Made by a program: the position numbers and the translations under genes. DNA of 64,000 nucleotides, taken from NCBI GenBank assembly GCA_022829145.1, contig CM040741.1:38982534-39046533 (forward strand), written 5' to 3'. The notes under the pieces are model-generated. The model saw only the letters and a list, made by a program, of their open reading frames with translations, ran no database searches and was not told the origin of the DNA. Below, piece after piece: positions 42,601 through 56,600 of the stretch (positions are counted from its first letter, which is position 1; every line of letters begins with the position of its first letter). The stretch comes from Albula goreensis (lineage: Eukaryota; Chordata; Actinopteri; Albuliformes; Albulidae).

Positions 42601-44543
42601 TTGGAGAAGTAATGCCATCATATTTCTTCAGTGATTTTACAAAAGGATATCTAAATTACATCTGTAAAATATGCAAAAAATGGTAAAGTATTAATCTCAT
42701 TTTATTATCTAGCCAACAAGCTCATTTCGAAAGTATTTCTGCACAATATGGCATTAATTATGTTTTATTCATCATATTCCATTGCCTAAATTAGCATCAC
42801 ATGTTACATCAAATCTGTGCGAAATAATTATGTCACTTGTTGTGTTCAACTACAACTGCAGTATGAACAGATGTTGGTATTGTTTTAAATAGATCTAAAG
42901 AGACAATGTTATTGCTTGAAGTAGATATTGACTAATTAATAATTGTGGGACGAGGGCATTTTTGATGATGCAACTGGAAGGAAAATTAAGTTAGAGATGG
43001 AGAAGAATACAACATAGTCTAATTTAATGATGTAATGTGTGCCTGTGTATGTGAATTCTGTATGTTTACATCATTGGCGGATAGGCCAGCAAGGAATTGT
43101 GGGTGGTGGGATGGCTAGCGACACATGAAATATTTAATGACACATTAAATATTTAGTTAGGGCTGTAATGTTTCCCAAAAAAATATTTTCAATGCATCCT
43201 AGTAAAATTATGGAATGCCCTCATTGGCCCTCTGATTCTGCAGTCGCTTTCCTTTTCATTAATGCATTCTGTCAGCGGTGCAGGAGAGATTTTTGAAGTG
43301 GGGGGCTGTGAGCAAAAGGTCTCAACTTTTACATACTATACAAAGTTTTTTTTTTTTTCTCAAAAGTGGGGGGAACAGATCTGGGTCCCTATGAAACTGG
43401 AGGGGACATATGACATATCCCCCCCGTCCCCATTCCTGTCCCCGTCCCCTCTGCCATCTGCGCCCCTCCACTCTGTGATATTATATTGTCAATGAACATT
43501 AGATGTCTATACACAAAAGTGTGTAGCAGAGTATAACAGAGTAAATAGCCTAATAGGTTGGCTATATTAGTCCAATAATAATTAAGGACATAAAGTCCTT
43601 GAGACAGCCCTTGCATTTCTGAATTATGTAGAGTTGTTTATGTTAGAAGCTTTGATTCAAATTTGTGGGCAGGATCAACTGGAACGTTTTGGGAAGAGTT
43701 GTCGGGCTACAGATAGGGATATACCCCCACCAACTCATAAGTTGGTGGGAGCATACCTGCAATAATATTTAAATAATAAAATAATATTTTAAATGCCAAA
43801 AAATGCACTGAATATACAATATTTATCCTTCGTTCTCAGCATCACTCTGATCTGAATCTTACTCAAACGTGATTGCGAGACAATGTTGTGTTTCGAAATA
43901 TCTGTTCAACGATTCATTTATAATCAGCTGCTACCTTTAATCACTCTTACCAAGTATTCCAATGTCAGAGAAAAGCAGAAGCAGATTGAACAGATGTATA
44001 ATGTTCATCCATCCTGTAGCTAACAAGGCAGCACCCTGGTCTGTCTAATAATTGCATAATCATAGAGTGTAAAATGTTGCTGCAGGCAATGTTTCTTTGC
44101 ACAGTTTACTTGACAAAGTCAGTTATACTCCTTGATGAGCCCAGAGCGGGGCACTCAACAGAAAATGTCTGTGTGTCCAGGATGAAAGAGATCTAAGTGA
44201 GGGATTGTTTTGGGGATACAAGGTGGTGTTTTTTGAAGTATAAAAGGGAGCCATGCACATCTAAAGAGATTTCAAGACGATAAAAGGAGTGTAGTAGCTA
44301 TGACCTACTACATGTTGAACACAATAAGCTCAAAGGTACTGGATTTAGTTAATATTGCCTCAGTGAAATATTTTTCATTATGTTTCAGCTACTTGGAAAA
44401 GAGGTGCTATTACACAAAATGTATAGAAAGGAAATAACTCTACATTGTTTGCCTTAACAAAGTTACCTAATGACTCTGTTAGACTGTCAATCAAAACGAT
44501 CAGTTCTTCCACAAAGTAAATCCAAGTAAGATCTGTTCACCCT

Positions 44544-44630
<87 letters not shown>

Positions 44631-47600
44631 CACATTCAGAAATATATATTTACTGTATCTATTCATACAGGCAGAAGTAAAACCCAGAGATGTTTGAAAG
44701 GTTGAAAAGACCTTTTCATGAGAAACCTTTGTGCTTGTCACAGATTTATACATGCAGGGTGACTGACACCAATCCAGAGTGTTAGCACTTCTGCCTAACG
44801 AGATAAAAAGGCATCTTTGTACAGGTCTGGTGCTTTTGCCATGGTAACCAGATGAGGACCATTACAGGTCTAAAGGGTGTAACAATACATTTCACTCGGG
44901 AGAAGGACATTGTGTACTGGTACTATGGTTTCTCATCCTACACTGTTGCTACAGCCTGGCTTTAAGGTGCATTCATGTCTAATCCAGCAGAATGTGCCCC
45001 AGTGTCAACAGACACATGCCGCTGTTCAGCTCTATCATAAAAGGTCAGCTCATGTGATAGACATCATCAGACCCGCTCAGCTGCTACGAGGGACACAATA
45101 ACAATCAATGCATTGCCTTTCAAATATCAAATGGAGGAGAAAAAAAGGCCTAATTTATGAAATAGTTTCATTGATTCCCACTTCAAATGGAAAAAAGAAG
45201 AATCAATTATTTGACTCTGAGTTCAAGAAATAGGAAAAAAAAAACACACACATTTCCTGCTGGGAGATGAAGATTTGTCAATTTTCATCTACTTATCCCG
45301 AGCTCCTTATTAATGTAAGAGCTGAATATTTTTTTTTAGCCTTAAAGGAAACTGTTCAAATAAGATATCTGTTCAGTATTTTCTGTCTTTAATCAAATCA
45401 GAGAGCTTTTTTAATTTTCATATTAATCCATGGTTTTATATTATATTAATAAGTTTGAATCAGCGCTCACATTTTATCGATGTGCTTCTTATTTTCTGAC
45501 AGGAAATCCCACCTCAACAAAAAGGAGTCTTTTCTTTGTTGTTTTCTGGCCAGTCTTACACTTTCAATCAAAGCATGTTCATTGTAATAATTCAAATTCC
45601 ACGAAAAATCGGTCCTGCTTATATATGTTCACTTGAGCAAAAAGGGCCTCAAGTAGAGGTGTAGTTCACAACTGCAATTACAATGTTGAAAATCAGACAC
45701 TCAGCGGGGAGTACCTGTCCGTATAAGCTTTGGGGAACATTCTGTTTTACTCCTGCTTTACAGCTGGAGGGATCTGTAGCGTTTGTAGTCTGTCTTACAT
45801 TAACGGGAAAAGAAACATCCTGTCTCTCTGAGATAACTGTGAGTGAGACTTTATGCGTTTTAAGCCATTCAAACTTATTCAAAACATGACGCTACCTTAC
45901 TTCTTTTCCCTCCTCTGTGAAGTGCTTATGTCTATCTATTATATTGTAGCTACCTACAACGTAGGCTATGGGTGGACAAAATCCATCAAATATTCTAGAA
46001 GGATCCCACAGCTGAAATTGAATTAAAACTGTGCCAGTCAATCTCTTTTCTGCAGAAAATAAAGTAATACATGAATTGTATTAAATTCTTAAAATATGTG
46101 GTTGTAGGAAGCTAATATTTTGAATCCTGGGACATCAGATAAAAGAAATAGAGGGATGTCAGACCAACAGTCAAAAGCCTGCAATCAAATACACTCTGTC
46201 AATGGAGGTCAAAGGTCTCTAATTCTGGACTGAGCCGCCCGCACATAGGTTACTGAATTATTCTCTGCGGTATTTTTTCACAGAAAGTGAATATAATACT
46301 TCTATCAAAAGCAATCGAGAAGTCAAGGAGGTGAATTCAGTTATTGAATGATTGAATTCAGTTTATCACTGTTAACTTGCTTTGACTATTTTCATAACCA
46401 AAAAATAAAACAGATGAATGCATCAATAAGAAACAGTTAGAAACAAAAAGCATCTAGAGAAATATTTATGCCATCAGTGACTTTATGACTCCATAACCAT
46501 TAGTAAGCTCTGCAGTCTGCTAGATAGCTTGTCAAGCAGTTAAAAAATGGAAATAGCAATGTTGCAGTCATTGAATAGCACTTGTTTTCATTTTTGTTGG
46601 TCAACACTCATACAGTTGTAATAGCTGGAAAAAAGCTGAAAAACATCCTCCTATATATGTTATAGGAGGAATATGTCAGAGGAATATGTCAAAGGCACGG
46701 CAGGTATGTCAGATATTAACACATCCAAGTTCCAGAGTCTTAATACATTTCAGGAAATGATGAAACTTGATGAAAACTAGTTATTCATAGATACCTCTGA
46801 TCACTTCATTCAGTGAACGCTCAGAACATACCTAACTACTGATCCTCCCAATAACTGCCAAACACTATAAATCTTAACAATTTATACAGTTAGTTGTTGC
46901 ACAATGGCTAATCAAAGGAGAGAACTTGATTTTTATCCTATATTTGTTTTTATTTGTGAAGTGCAGTGGACCTGGAGTTTCAGACTACATCTCTGCAGAG
47001 CTGGGCTAATGAAACAGCGCTCTTAGCTGTAAACAAAATCCCATACAGCAGGAGGTAGGGGGGCTTACCTGATGGTACAGGGCAGACGGTAGTGATATTA
47101 AAACCCACAGTCAGGGGATTAAAATCCTGCATGCAACCCTTACCCACTACAGCAAATTAGCTTGAATGGTCAGCCTCTTAAGGCACACTGGCTACTACTG
47201 TCTAACATCAACAACAACAACAAAAGTAACCAGATATAATTCCCCCAGATGGTTTGGAGATACTGCTGTAGGATATATAGATGAGGATTGTTCATTGGGC
47301 TTTGGAAGAGTGAGAGGGCAGTGCATATGGCACATATCTGAGGTAAAAGCAAATGGAACAGAAGCTCTTCTCTCTTCACATTACAGCTAATTAAAAGCCA
47401 GAGTGAGTAATTACTGCTTCTGTGAATTAATGGGAATGTCAACCCTGTATGCAACATGTAGAGCAGTGGCACAGCATAAAGCTTTTAATTTTAAATGCAG
47501 CCGAGCGCGATAAGTGCCTAGAGAACAGAGTCTCTGCACTCAACATCAAATTTTCCCTGTTTTCAGGATGGAAAAGTATCCAAATGATTGCATTAATGTA

Positions 47601-50600
47601 TGCGATATGTAATGTATTCAGTACATGAATCAATAAAAAATTACTGCGGTATATAATCTTTATTCTTCCTGATCAGGCCTAACATTTAGCAATTTAGCAG
47701 GAGGAAAAGATTTGTAGTCCTGACTGTACATTTTTAAGATGACTCACAGTAGTGGACCAGTTGTAGGTACCAATGGGGTATCGTCAACCTCGTTAACTAC
47801 AACTGTTCAAGGACCATATTTCATTTTTACTGACAAATATTGAAATAAAAACTGTTAATGGTACTCTAACAGAATTAATACAAATATGTTATTAGTCAAT
47901 TTTTGAACAACCAAAAAATAATTGTTATTTATCAATTTTGGAGGTCAGAGCAGTAGAGACTCAGAAAACCTTAAAGCACAAAATGAAGACTCACCTCTTC
48001 AGGAGGCACCTCTAGCCTTCTCTCACTAGCTCAGTTAATCAGCCATAGTTTTACTGGTGGTAATATCCTCATTTGTATAGCATTGCTGTTCTTATTTGGT
48101 TTGTTGTTGATGATTTTACTGTATCCAACAGGTTATTCGCAATGGTTATAGTCTATGCTAAAGTTATCCCTTCTGGCACTTGGGACTTTTACTTCACGCT
48201 CGGACTTTTATCACTGTCATCCCCGACTTACACACTTTGACTTGTAAGTCGCTCTGGGTAAGGGCATCTGTTAAATGGCTGCAATGTAACGTAATGTAAT
48301 AACATCAAAGTCAGTCACCATCCTCCGTTGTGCCACTATGTGCATTGCAGGCTTTTTCGATTCTTTAACTCACACATTCAGCTTTATTTTGTGGTTCTGT
48401 TGGTAAGGTACTGGATGTAAGACACATCATTCTAAGATTGCAATGTGTGTGCTTGTCTGGTGTGCTAGCAAGCCAACACGGAGAGAAGAGAGATGAAACC
48501 TGTCACTGAAAACTACGAAGAGGACCTAAAAAAAGTGTGTTATCTTTTCACAGTTAAGGCCTCAACCTAGTTTTTTAGAGTAATGTGGCAGACATACTTT
48601 AATGAGGTGCCAATAATAACATGATATTAATAATAATAACATGATGACAAGATAATGAACAAGATAATGAACACACCTCAATACTTTTTCATAGTTTCAA
48701 GAAAAAAATACAGGGAGATCTAAACCAAAATGTGACACAGACAGCAGCAGTTGACAAATTGCTCTCTATGGAAGGACCTATGTTCATTTTGAAACCAGGC
48801 ACTGGAAAGAAGAGGCGAAGAGTGCCCCAAAAATAGAGGGTTCCAACTTTCTGCCTGCAAATTAAGTGGTTGTTGCTAAGCCACATAATCCTATCCACCG
48901 CATTTTCAAAGAGGCAGACCCGCAGCGGAGTCCAAAACCAACTTTCACAGTATGCTCTTGAACGTGTTTCTTCTTCCCCTCGAATACAGCAACACACAGT
49001 GTTCACAGGGAAAAAATAAAAACAGACTTAATCCAATTTCTTCTCAATGCCTTAAGGGATTTCTCAGGGAAACGTCTTTATCAAGCTATGCTTTGCAGAT
49101 TACCATGTATTTCAGAAGATGATGGGCATTCTTTTTAAAACCCAGAGCCAGTGAAATATAGGTGTTTGACAGGAAGGGGAACTGGGGGACTATCATAGAT
49201 TAAAGCAGGACTCATGCTGACAACAGTACGATGGAGGGGCTTCTTTAATGACAGGAAATGTACCTCCTACCTACTCATACCTGCGGGATACAGTGGCACT
49301 TATAAAAAAACTAGAATAATTCCAACTGTCAAAACCTGACTGCATCTCTATTTTTCAGAAATGGGACAGTCTGTACGCTCTGAATGGTCTCTACCTATTT
49401 GTAATATCTGATCACTTTCTTTTGTGTCTATCTGTTTAAATCAATGGCTTTTCAAGCTTCTTAATTAAAACAGGTGGCATGGGGTACATGCAGAAGACAC
49501 AAGGTTTTGGTTGTAAACGGAAATGCCGAGTGAACAAGCGTGTTCATATGTACGCGTTCATATGTGCTAATGCACCCTAAAGTGTGCACAAGCATACGAG
49601 CGTCTTACCTGCAGCACTGGACTCTGGTCAAAATTGTAGGCACTTGGCCGTCCCTCAAGCGTGGAGAATGCCACGTTTCCTCCGGTAAGTGGCGATATGT
49701 CACTAAACTCATCCGTGCAGAGGGCTGTTCTCTCATCCTCACCAGGCCGAAGGTACCCCTTGTTGTTTTGATACGTCTTCTGGCAGGAGGCACTATAGTA
49801 CTGGTACGGTTGCCAGGGTCCCCCCTCTTTTGAGCGCTTGTAGATTGCAAAGCTTTCTGGGCGACTGGTGTGGAACTTCAGCCGAATGTATGTGATCTCA
49901 AAGGCTTTCCCTGTAGACCACAGATAAGCAGATCACCACAATGAAAATGACTCACAATTAAGTGGGGAAATGGCTAGAGAGCTAAAACAACAGTGAAAGT
50001 GGGTAACACAAATACTGGAGAAAAATATATAAACATCAAGAAAAAAAAAATTCTGCAGCTGCTCTTTAGTGAAAAGGGACCTTTTAATAAAGTTAGGTTT
50101 TCAGTGCAGCAGAATTAATCTATAAGGAAAGAAGCATGGATTATAGGCAATTAAAAACACTGAACAGAAGACAAACAAAAAATAATAAAGAGTAGGATGC
50201 TATTGAAATGGCATATATTTCAGAAGGCTTACTGCTGCTTTTTTTCTTGTCGTCACCCTACATTCTCAATTTAAAAAGATCTTTAAGTGGGAAACCTGCC
50301 CAGACCCAAAACATCTAACAGGCTTTCAAGGAGTTTGGAGCATGACTTTAAATAAGTTACCTTCATATTAAACTGATATCAAAAATACTTCAACTGCAAA
50401 CTTTGAAAGCATTTGAATCACAGGATTTCAAACTGATTAGGTAAAGTGTAAAATATAGACATTCCCCTCAAATGAAGATAGCTATCAAAACCAGTTAACA
50501 CCATAAGTTATCAATACCTTTTCTGGTGCCTGTCAAATAATGAAAAGAATGCTAATGAGACAGACATTCCCAGATGTAGTTTAGAAGCAATGGAGTCTGG

Positions 50601-53600
50601 AGTTAATAGCATTAATTGCTGTGCAGTTTCACTGGATTCTGAGGTAGCCAAACCAATAGGGAGGTGATATAGTAGCTGTGTTTGCATGCCAAGGATGCTA
50701 ATGATAGCCAAAAAATAAAAAATTCAAATAATAAAAAAAAAACAACCTCCATCATGTCTAAATGTGCAGAACAAAGAATTAAACATTGCGTACTTTTTGT
50801 GGCGTTTGAGAATTGTAGAGATTTTCCAGAGTTGCATTAACAATGTCTTTAAATTATGGAGGGAGACACTGAGAAGGGAGACCTAGAGACACTGTGTGAG
50901 AGTAACAGCTTCTTTGAGTATTCGAAGCATGCTAATTTCTAATTCATGAATCTCAGAATCTAACTTTAAAGAATTACTCTGCAATATTTATTGCTGCCGA
51001 CGGGTTCTTCATAAGATACTAAAGGACTGTATAGGTTGGGAAAATCCACTATGGAGTGGGTATTCTCTATAAATTCTCTTTATGGCATATTCATTTGTAG
51101 GAAGCATGTAATTAAATGTACATCTTAACAACAAGACCTAATTGTTCCAAGGTATTGAATTGTTGGCTTCTGGATAGGGAGTGTGATTTTGAATAGTGCT
51201 ACCACAAGAAATTTTCAGAAATGGCGAATTAGTCACATATAATACATGTGTCCATTTGGGTGGGCTGGAGTCAGTTGCTGAACATACTTTAGACAGTTCC
51301 AGCTGTGCTTGTTGGAATTTCTCCCACATTACTGTAGCACATTATATCCAATCTCCTCCAGCTTCGAGTCTCTTGACCACTTTCCTTCCTCGGGCTGATT
51401 TTACTTAGACACGTTCGTACTCATTTTATCAGTTTTGCACTTCAGTTTACACTCATCCACTACTTCACAGACTTCATCTCTTATTTTCCGCAATCAGTAA
51501 ATGCATCATTTAATGCATTGTGCTCTCATCCCCTGGATTTTCACATGCAAGGTACAAGCACCGCGATATTTATTCTGGAGAATTCTTGCTGAGGGCAGGT
51601 GTCTCTTGAGTTACGGCGTCGTGCGGGATCCATTTAAAGAAGATTTCCTCTAAATTAAATTAGATGGAGGGAGAGGGATTTGGCAGGGTTGGAGGAACTT
51701 TTCATTAATTTGTGCATAAACTTCATTTTTGGGTAACATTTTTTGGGGCTTTGTTTGGAATAGTTTATACATCCTCAGAATACCCAATGCAAAGCTGATA
51801 AAATGTTATTATTTAAATTTTTTTAATGAAGCAGGAAAATCATGGCTCTCGGTACTTATTTGTTGTTTGTTTCAATCATATCAGTGTTATCACCTGATTT
51901 AACTCTTTACAGATCCTTAACCAATCTCTGTGCACTCTGTGTGCATCGCAAATGTGAGAAAACAAAGCAACGAACCTTTCATGAGCTGACAGAGCAATCA
52001 ATGGATCTATAGACAGCTAACTTCATCATACTGTTAGATGTGATGACTTTTCTGTCAATACACTGTACACTCATTCTACAAATTCCCTTGACTGAAACTG
52101 ATCAAATGAAGACTGCAGTGGTTTCCCTGGCAACTTGAAAGCAGTTTCACTAAGACCGAATCGTGGGAAATACTGTCTGATTCTTTGTGACGATTTTGAC
52201 TACAGTCAGCAAAAAAGTACTACCAATATACTAAATGACTTAATGTAAGCAGCTGAATACACAGACCACCAAATTATTTTTCTTTTGCAAGTTGAACTCA
52301 TTAAAGTTTAAACTATATGAAAAGTTTAAATTACTGCGTCTTGTGCTTTGGACTCTTGCACATATGCATGTTTGCGTATGCTGTAGCAAAGTGCATAGCT
52401 TCTGCATATGCAAATATCAGAGAATATGTGCATGTACCTTGGGTCGTAAACCTTAACTATACCATTTATTTTCAACAAGCATGAGAACAAATGATATTCT
52501 GTCCTTAAACATGAGATTTAATGCTACACAATGATTAGATTAAGCTCTTCATTCTTCAGTTCTTCATTTCTTTCAAAGGCCAACACAAGACCAGCCATTT
52601 CAGTAAGAGACTATGGTGAAAGAATATAATACACAACATCAAACAAAATAAACAAACGAGCAGAAGCAGATAACAATACAATAATATGGTATGGCTCTTG
52701 CAATGAAGTGATGATATCGTTGAAGAAAATAACGAGGACCATAGAAGATTAATAGCAAGTAATTAAATAATCAACTGACCACTTGTAGGCAAATCAACAT
52801 ATTGTGAATTGTGAATGTGGAAATTCATGAATTATTCACATATATCTTAGTTTTGTGCTGTTCTGTGTCTGGCATGGCTGAATCAGCTTTGTTAGAGGAT
52901 ATGGTGGACCACAAGTTTCAGAGTGAGCTTATGTTCTGCAATCAAGCAGTCTGATGAATGGTTTTGAATATTCCACTGTATAAAACTAATATGAGGTACT
53001 CATTGGCTGTTAAACCTGAGCTAATGTGTATGTTTACATCTATTGGATAAATGTCATTTTTCAACAAAGTACAAATGTATGTGGATGCTGTTTTGATAAA
53101 TAAAGCTTCTTCATGCATGCACAGACTTACGGACTTGAAAATTTTTTGAATGAAATTCAATCCAAATTTGATTAATGAGATCCAATCCCCAAACGAAAAA
53201 GATACACATCAGAGGTAATGGATAATGAAGCCTGTATGTATGGTGATAAGACAATTAGAAGTGTTGACAAAGACGGTATTGTTGCAAGAGTCAATATAAG
53301 ATGGATATAATGCCAAGCCAAGAGAAAGGAGTCAAGTCTTAAAAGTATACAAGTCAGGAAATGCAATGCTTTAGGACAGAAAGACAATCGTGAAGATTCA
53401 TGGTATCCCTGTTTAATGACTTACACAAGTGTAATCAAATGGAAAGGAAAACAAACAGTTGATGAGATGAAAAGATTTTATGACGTCATGAGGCATGTGA
53501 AAGACTAATAGGAACTTTTTCTGAATACTTAAATATGGTTCTGCGTTGGGGGAGGGGGGGTTGCAGACAGAGATAAAACAGCGAGTGAAGCAGTCATTGC

Positions 53601-56600
53601 ATGTGGGGAAGGTGATGGGAATGAGGTGTCTGACATATCTTCCAGTTTTGCTTTTCAATTGGTTGTTGATGTCACTCACAACAACGTTTTTACCTATAGC
53701 AAACATAATGCTTTGTGAATATTGCTCTTTTATTTATTCCCTTAGGAACTGACCTTATGCATTATCTTTGAACACATTTCACAATGTCAACATTTTAAAA
53801 ATGTACTAATAATAACAAAAAATAGCTAAAAACAGAATCCCTAATATGCATGACTTCAGTATGTGCAACATTGTTTACTTCCTTAAATATAGATATTTCA
53901 TTCATCTGTCAAATGTTAATATTATTAATATTACCAATTTTTAGTATAGGTATATAAAATGTCTCCGGTGTCACTTTGAGAACAATTATAATGAAGGTAA
54001 TATTTTTCCCTCAGAAAATCCCCATTATTCTGCAGGTGTACAATGAAAGAATTTTAAGTGGTAGACATGACTCTCAACCACATAGCTGAAAACATCAAAA
54101 CACAGCCGTCTACCCCAAACACTGTTTTCCTTCAAACAGTGCCGAGACTAAACTAGTAATCATAATATTTATCACAATATTTACAGGCGGGTAACATTTG
54201 GCCCTAACACTAACGACTAACTTTTGAAAAGAGAAGTCCTCACACGTATGAATCCAGAACAGGCAACAATGTTTGCATCCTGGCAATTCAACTAATTCCA
54301 ACAAAACTTATTATTGCTATTTACATTGAATTTGACTATTATTATCATTATTCATTGTTTAAAATAGCATTTTCACAAAATCTTCCACATGTGACTCACA
54401 CCCATAGCAACACTGTTTTGTGTTTCACAACAACAGTCTATAGGCTATTGAGTTTCATAAGTCTTGACACCCATAAACTGTGAAAAGCTGCCAAACTAAC
54501 ATAAATTAGAACATGTTGCTTGTCATTTGTTTGTCTCTTCATTCCCTAAACATTTGGAAAACTAGGGGAAAGAATACAAACCAAAGCATCACTTCACACA
54601 CTTAGATAGTCTAATGGCATTTCTCCCCACTGTGAAGAAGTAGTGTTCATTTTTCACAGCAAGGTTTTTGTTTGTGTCTTTCCATTCCATTGATGATTCT
54701 CCTCCAGTACAATTGAAATTGAGTGTGTATCATTTAATCCCCCCATGGGGTAAGCTGAACAGGTATACTAGAAACAACAAGCCAGAAATAATAAAACATA
54801 ATGGTGAGGCAGAAAAAAAACATTAGTACATGTAACCTGCCCTGTTATGAAATCCTGTTTAATTAGTTTAGGCACGTATGGAATCTTCACTCAGCTGGGT
54901 ATCTCATTATCCTCTCCGCCAGCAACCACTTTACCTTCATCACACACCTGCATTTAATACAAACTGTTTTGTTTTTCAAGATTACTTCTCCAAGTCTTTT
55001 GTCTCTGTAGTTGATGCTAGCAGGAAAGAGGCTGATGAGGAGTTGCTGGAATGAAACGAGACACTAACTGATGCAACCCATTTTGGCTGATCAGAAATAA
55101 TGTAAAATAAACATGGATTGCTGTAGGTTTACTGATTGCGCATGGCCTATTTTGATTCTATATAGATGATTGAATTATGTGTATGGGTTTTTTATGCATC
55201 CAAAGTGACTTTTTACTTAGAAGGTATACCAAATTTGGAATTTCATGAAAAGTATCACTTTGACAAGCTGATATACTGTCGCAGGCTAAAAATTCTATAA
55301 AATCAAGATGACCCATCACTAGTCCTGACAAGTGACTTACCTGATATATAACTGCATAATCTGTTGTCTCCAGTGGCAGTTGGTGAGTGGGAAACAGAGG
55401 AAGCACAAACCTCACCTTTAAATTTACCATTAATTTCAACCTGTTCCCAATAGTCTGCCGAGATTAACAATAAAACTAATGATTCGCAGAATAATTAACA
55501 CCAATCGAGTAAATGACTACCAGTGTCGTTTTGTGATAGTATTATTTCTCTTAACTGAACTGTGTAGCATTTGTTATACCCACACGTTCTTGTAATTTGT
55601 GGATACTTTTCGCTCTCTGCCCGTCGACAGGGTGCAATTTCTGAGAATAAACTTACGTTAGAAAGAACAGGAACTTTTATCTGTGTAATGCATCTGTGTT
55701 GTGTGCAATGCACAATAAAGTTTAGCACACAGACCTCTACTAGTTTGCAAAAAACAGTGATTCAAAACCACGAAATGACATTGATAATCATTTACTCTGT
55801 TTACAAGATTGGTGTTTATTCTGCAAATTGTTTGTTTTATTGTTAATCTAGGCAGATTATTGGGAACAGGTTGAAATTAATGATAGATTTAAAGGTGAGG
55901 ATTGTGCTTCCTCTGTTTCTAACTCACCGACTGCCACTGGTTGTCACAGAATTTCTCCCGGCAACCTCTCATGTTCTACATGTGTATTAAAATCACAAAC
56001 TACTACTTCCAAGAGCAAACTCCATCAGTGGCATAGCTACAATGACAGAGTTTAAAGTTACACAGTAGACTTTCCACCACTTTGTGAAATACATCAAAAC
56101 ACAGCCATCTGCCCCAACACTGTTTTCCTTGAAACACTGCCAGAGACTCAACTTGTAATCACAATATTTATCACAACATTTACAGGCGGGTAACATTTGG
56201 ACTTTTGGCAAGTGTGTGCAGACAGCACATTTGAAGCAGACATTCTCAGAATGGCAGACATCAATTGTTTCCATGGTGAGATGCGTTTTCCACAACTTAT
56301 GTTGACAGTAATTTGAAAATGCTTGTCAAAATCTCTTATTATTTCAGTCCTCCTTGCTGCTGTGGCAATGTCATGACCATAATTAAGCCCTTATTAGGCT
56401 GTATTAAATGATTACTCCGGCTAAATATTTCAAGAGACAGGGCTATATCAATATCCACAGCAGACTTTGACGCATGTGTAAACAGTTCTGTTTCATAATT
56501 AGAGATTCTTTTTTTTATGCCAAGGCTTATCTACAATCTGTCTATTGTGTACAACAATATAATCTATTGAAACGCTGATAACAAGTGATAATGTTATAGA

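Larger units (their letters stand above)
32562..49608 (-). other. lamc3 intron 2
   Basis: 17,047 bp, the largest intron. Holds a G-rich motif beside exon 3, two long CA microsatellites (33619-33671, 44546-44629), hAT-like remnants (35758-37693 and perhaps 43060-43750), a GA-rich tract (40549-40617), and L2/SINE-type tails at 42054-42190 and 47941-48300. No nested gene was recognised. Confidence 0.85.

Noticed and set aside
44487-44753. Cys-Val repeat open frame
   Set aside because: Translation of the (CA)42 microsatellite.
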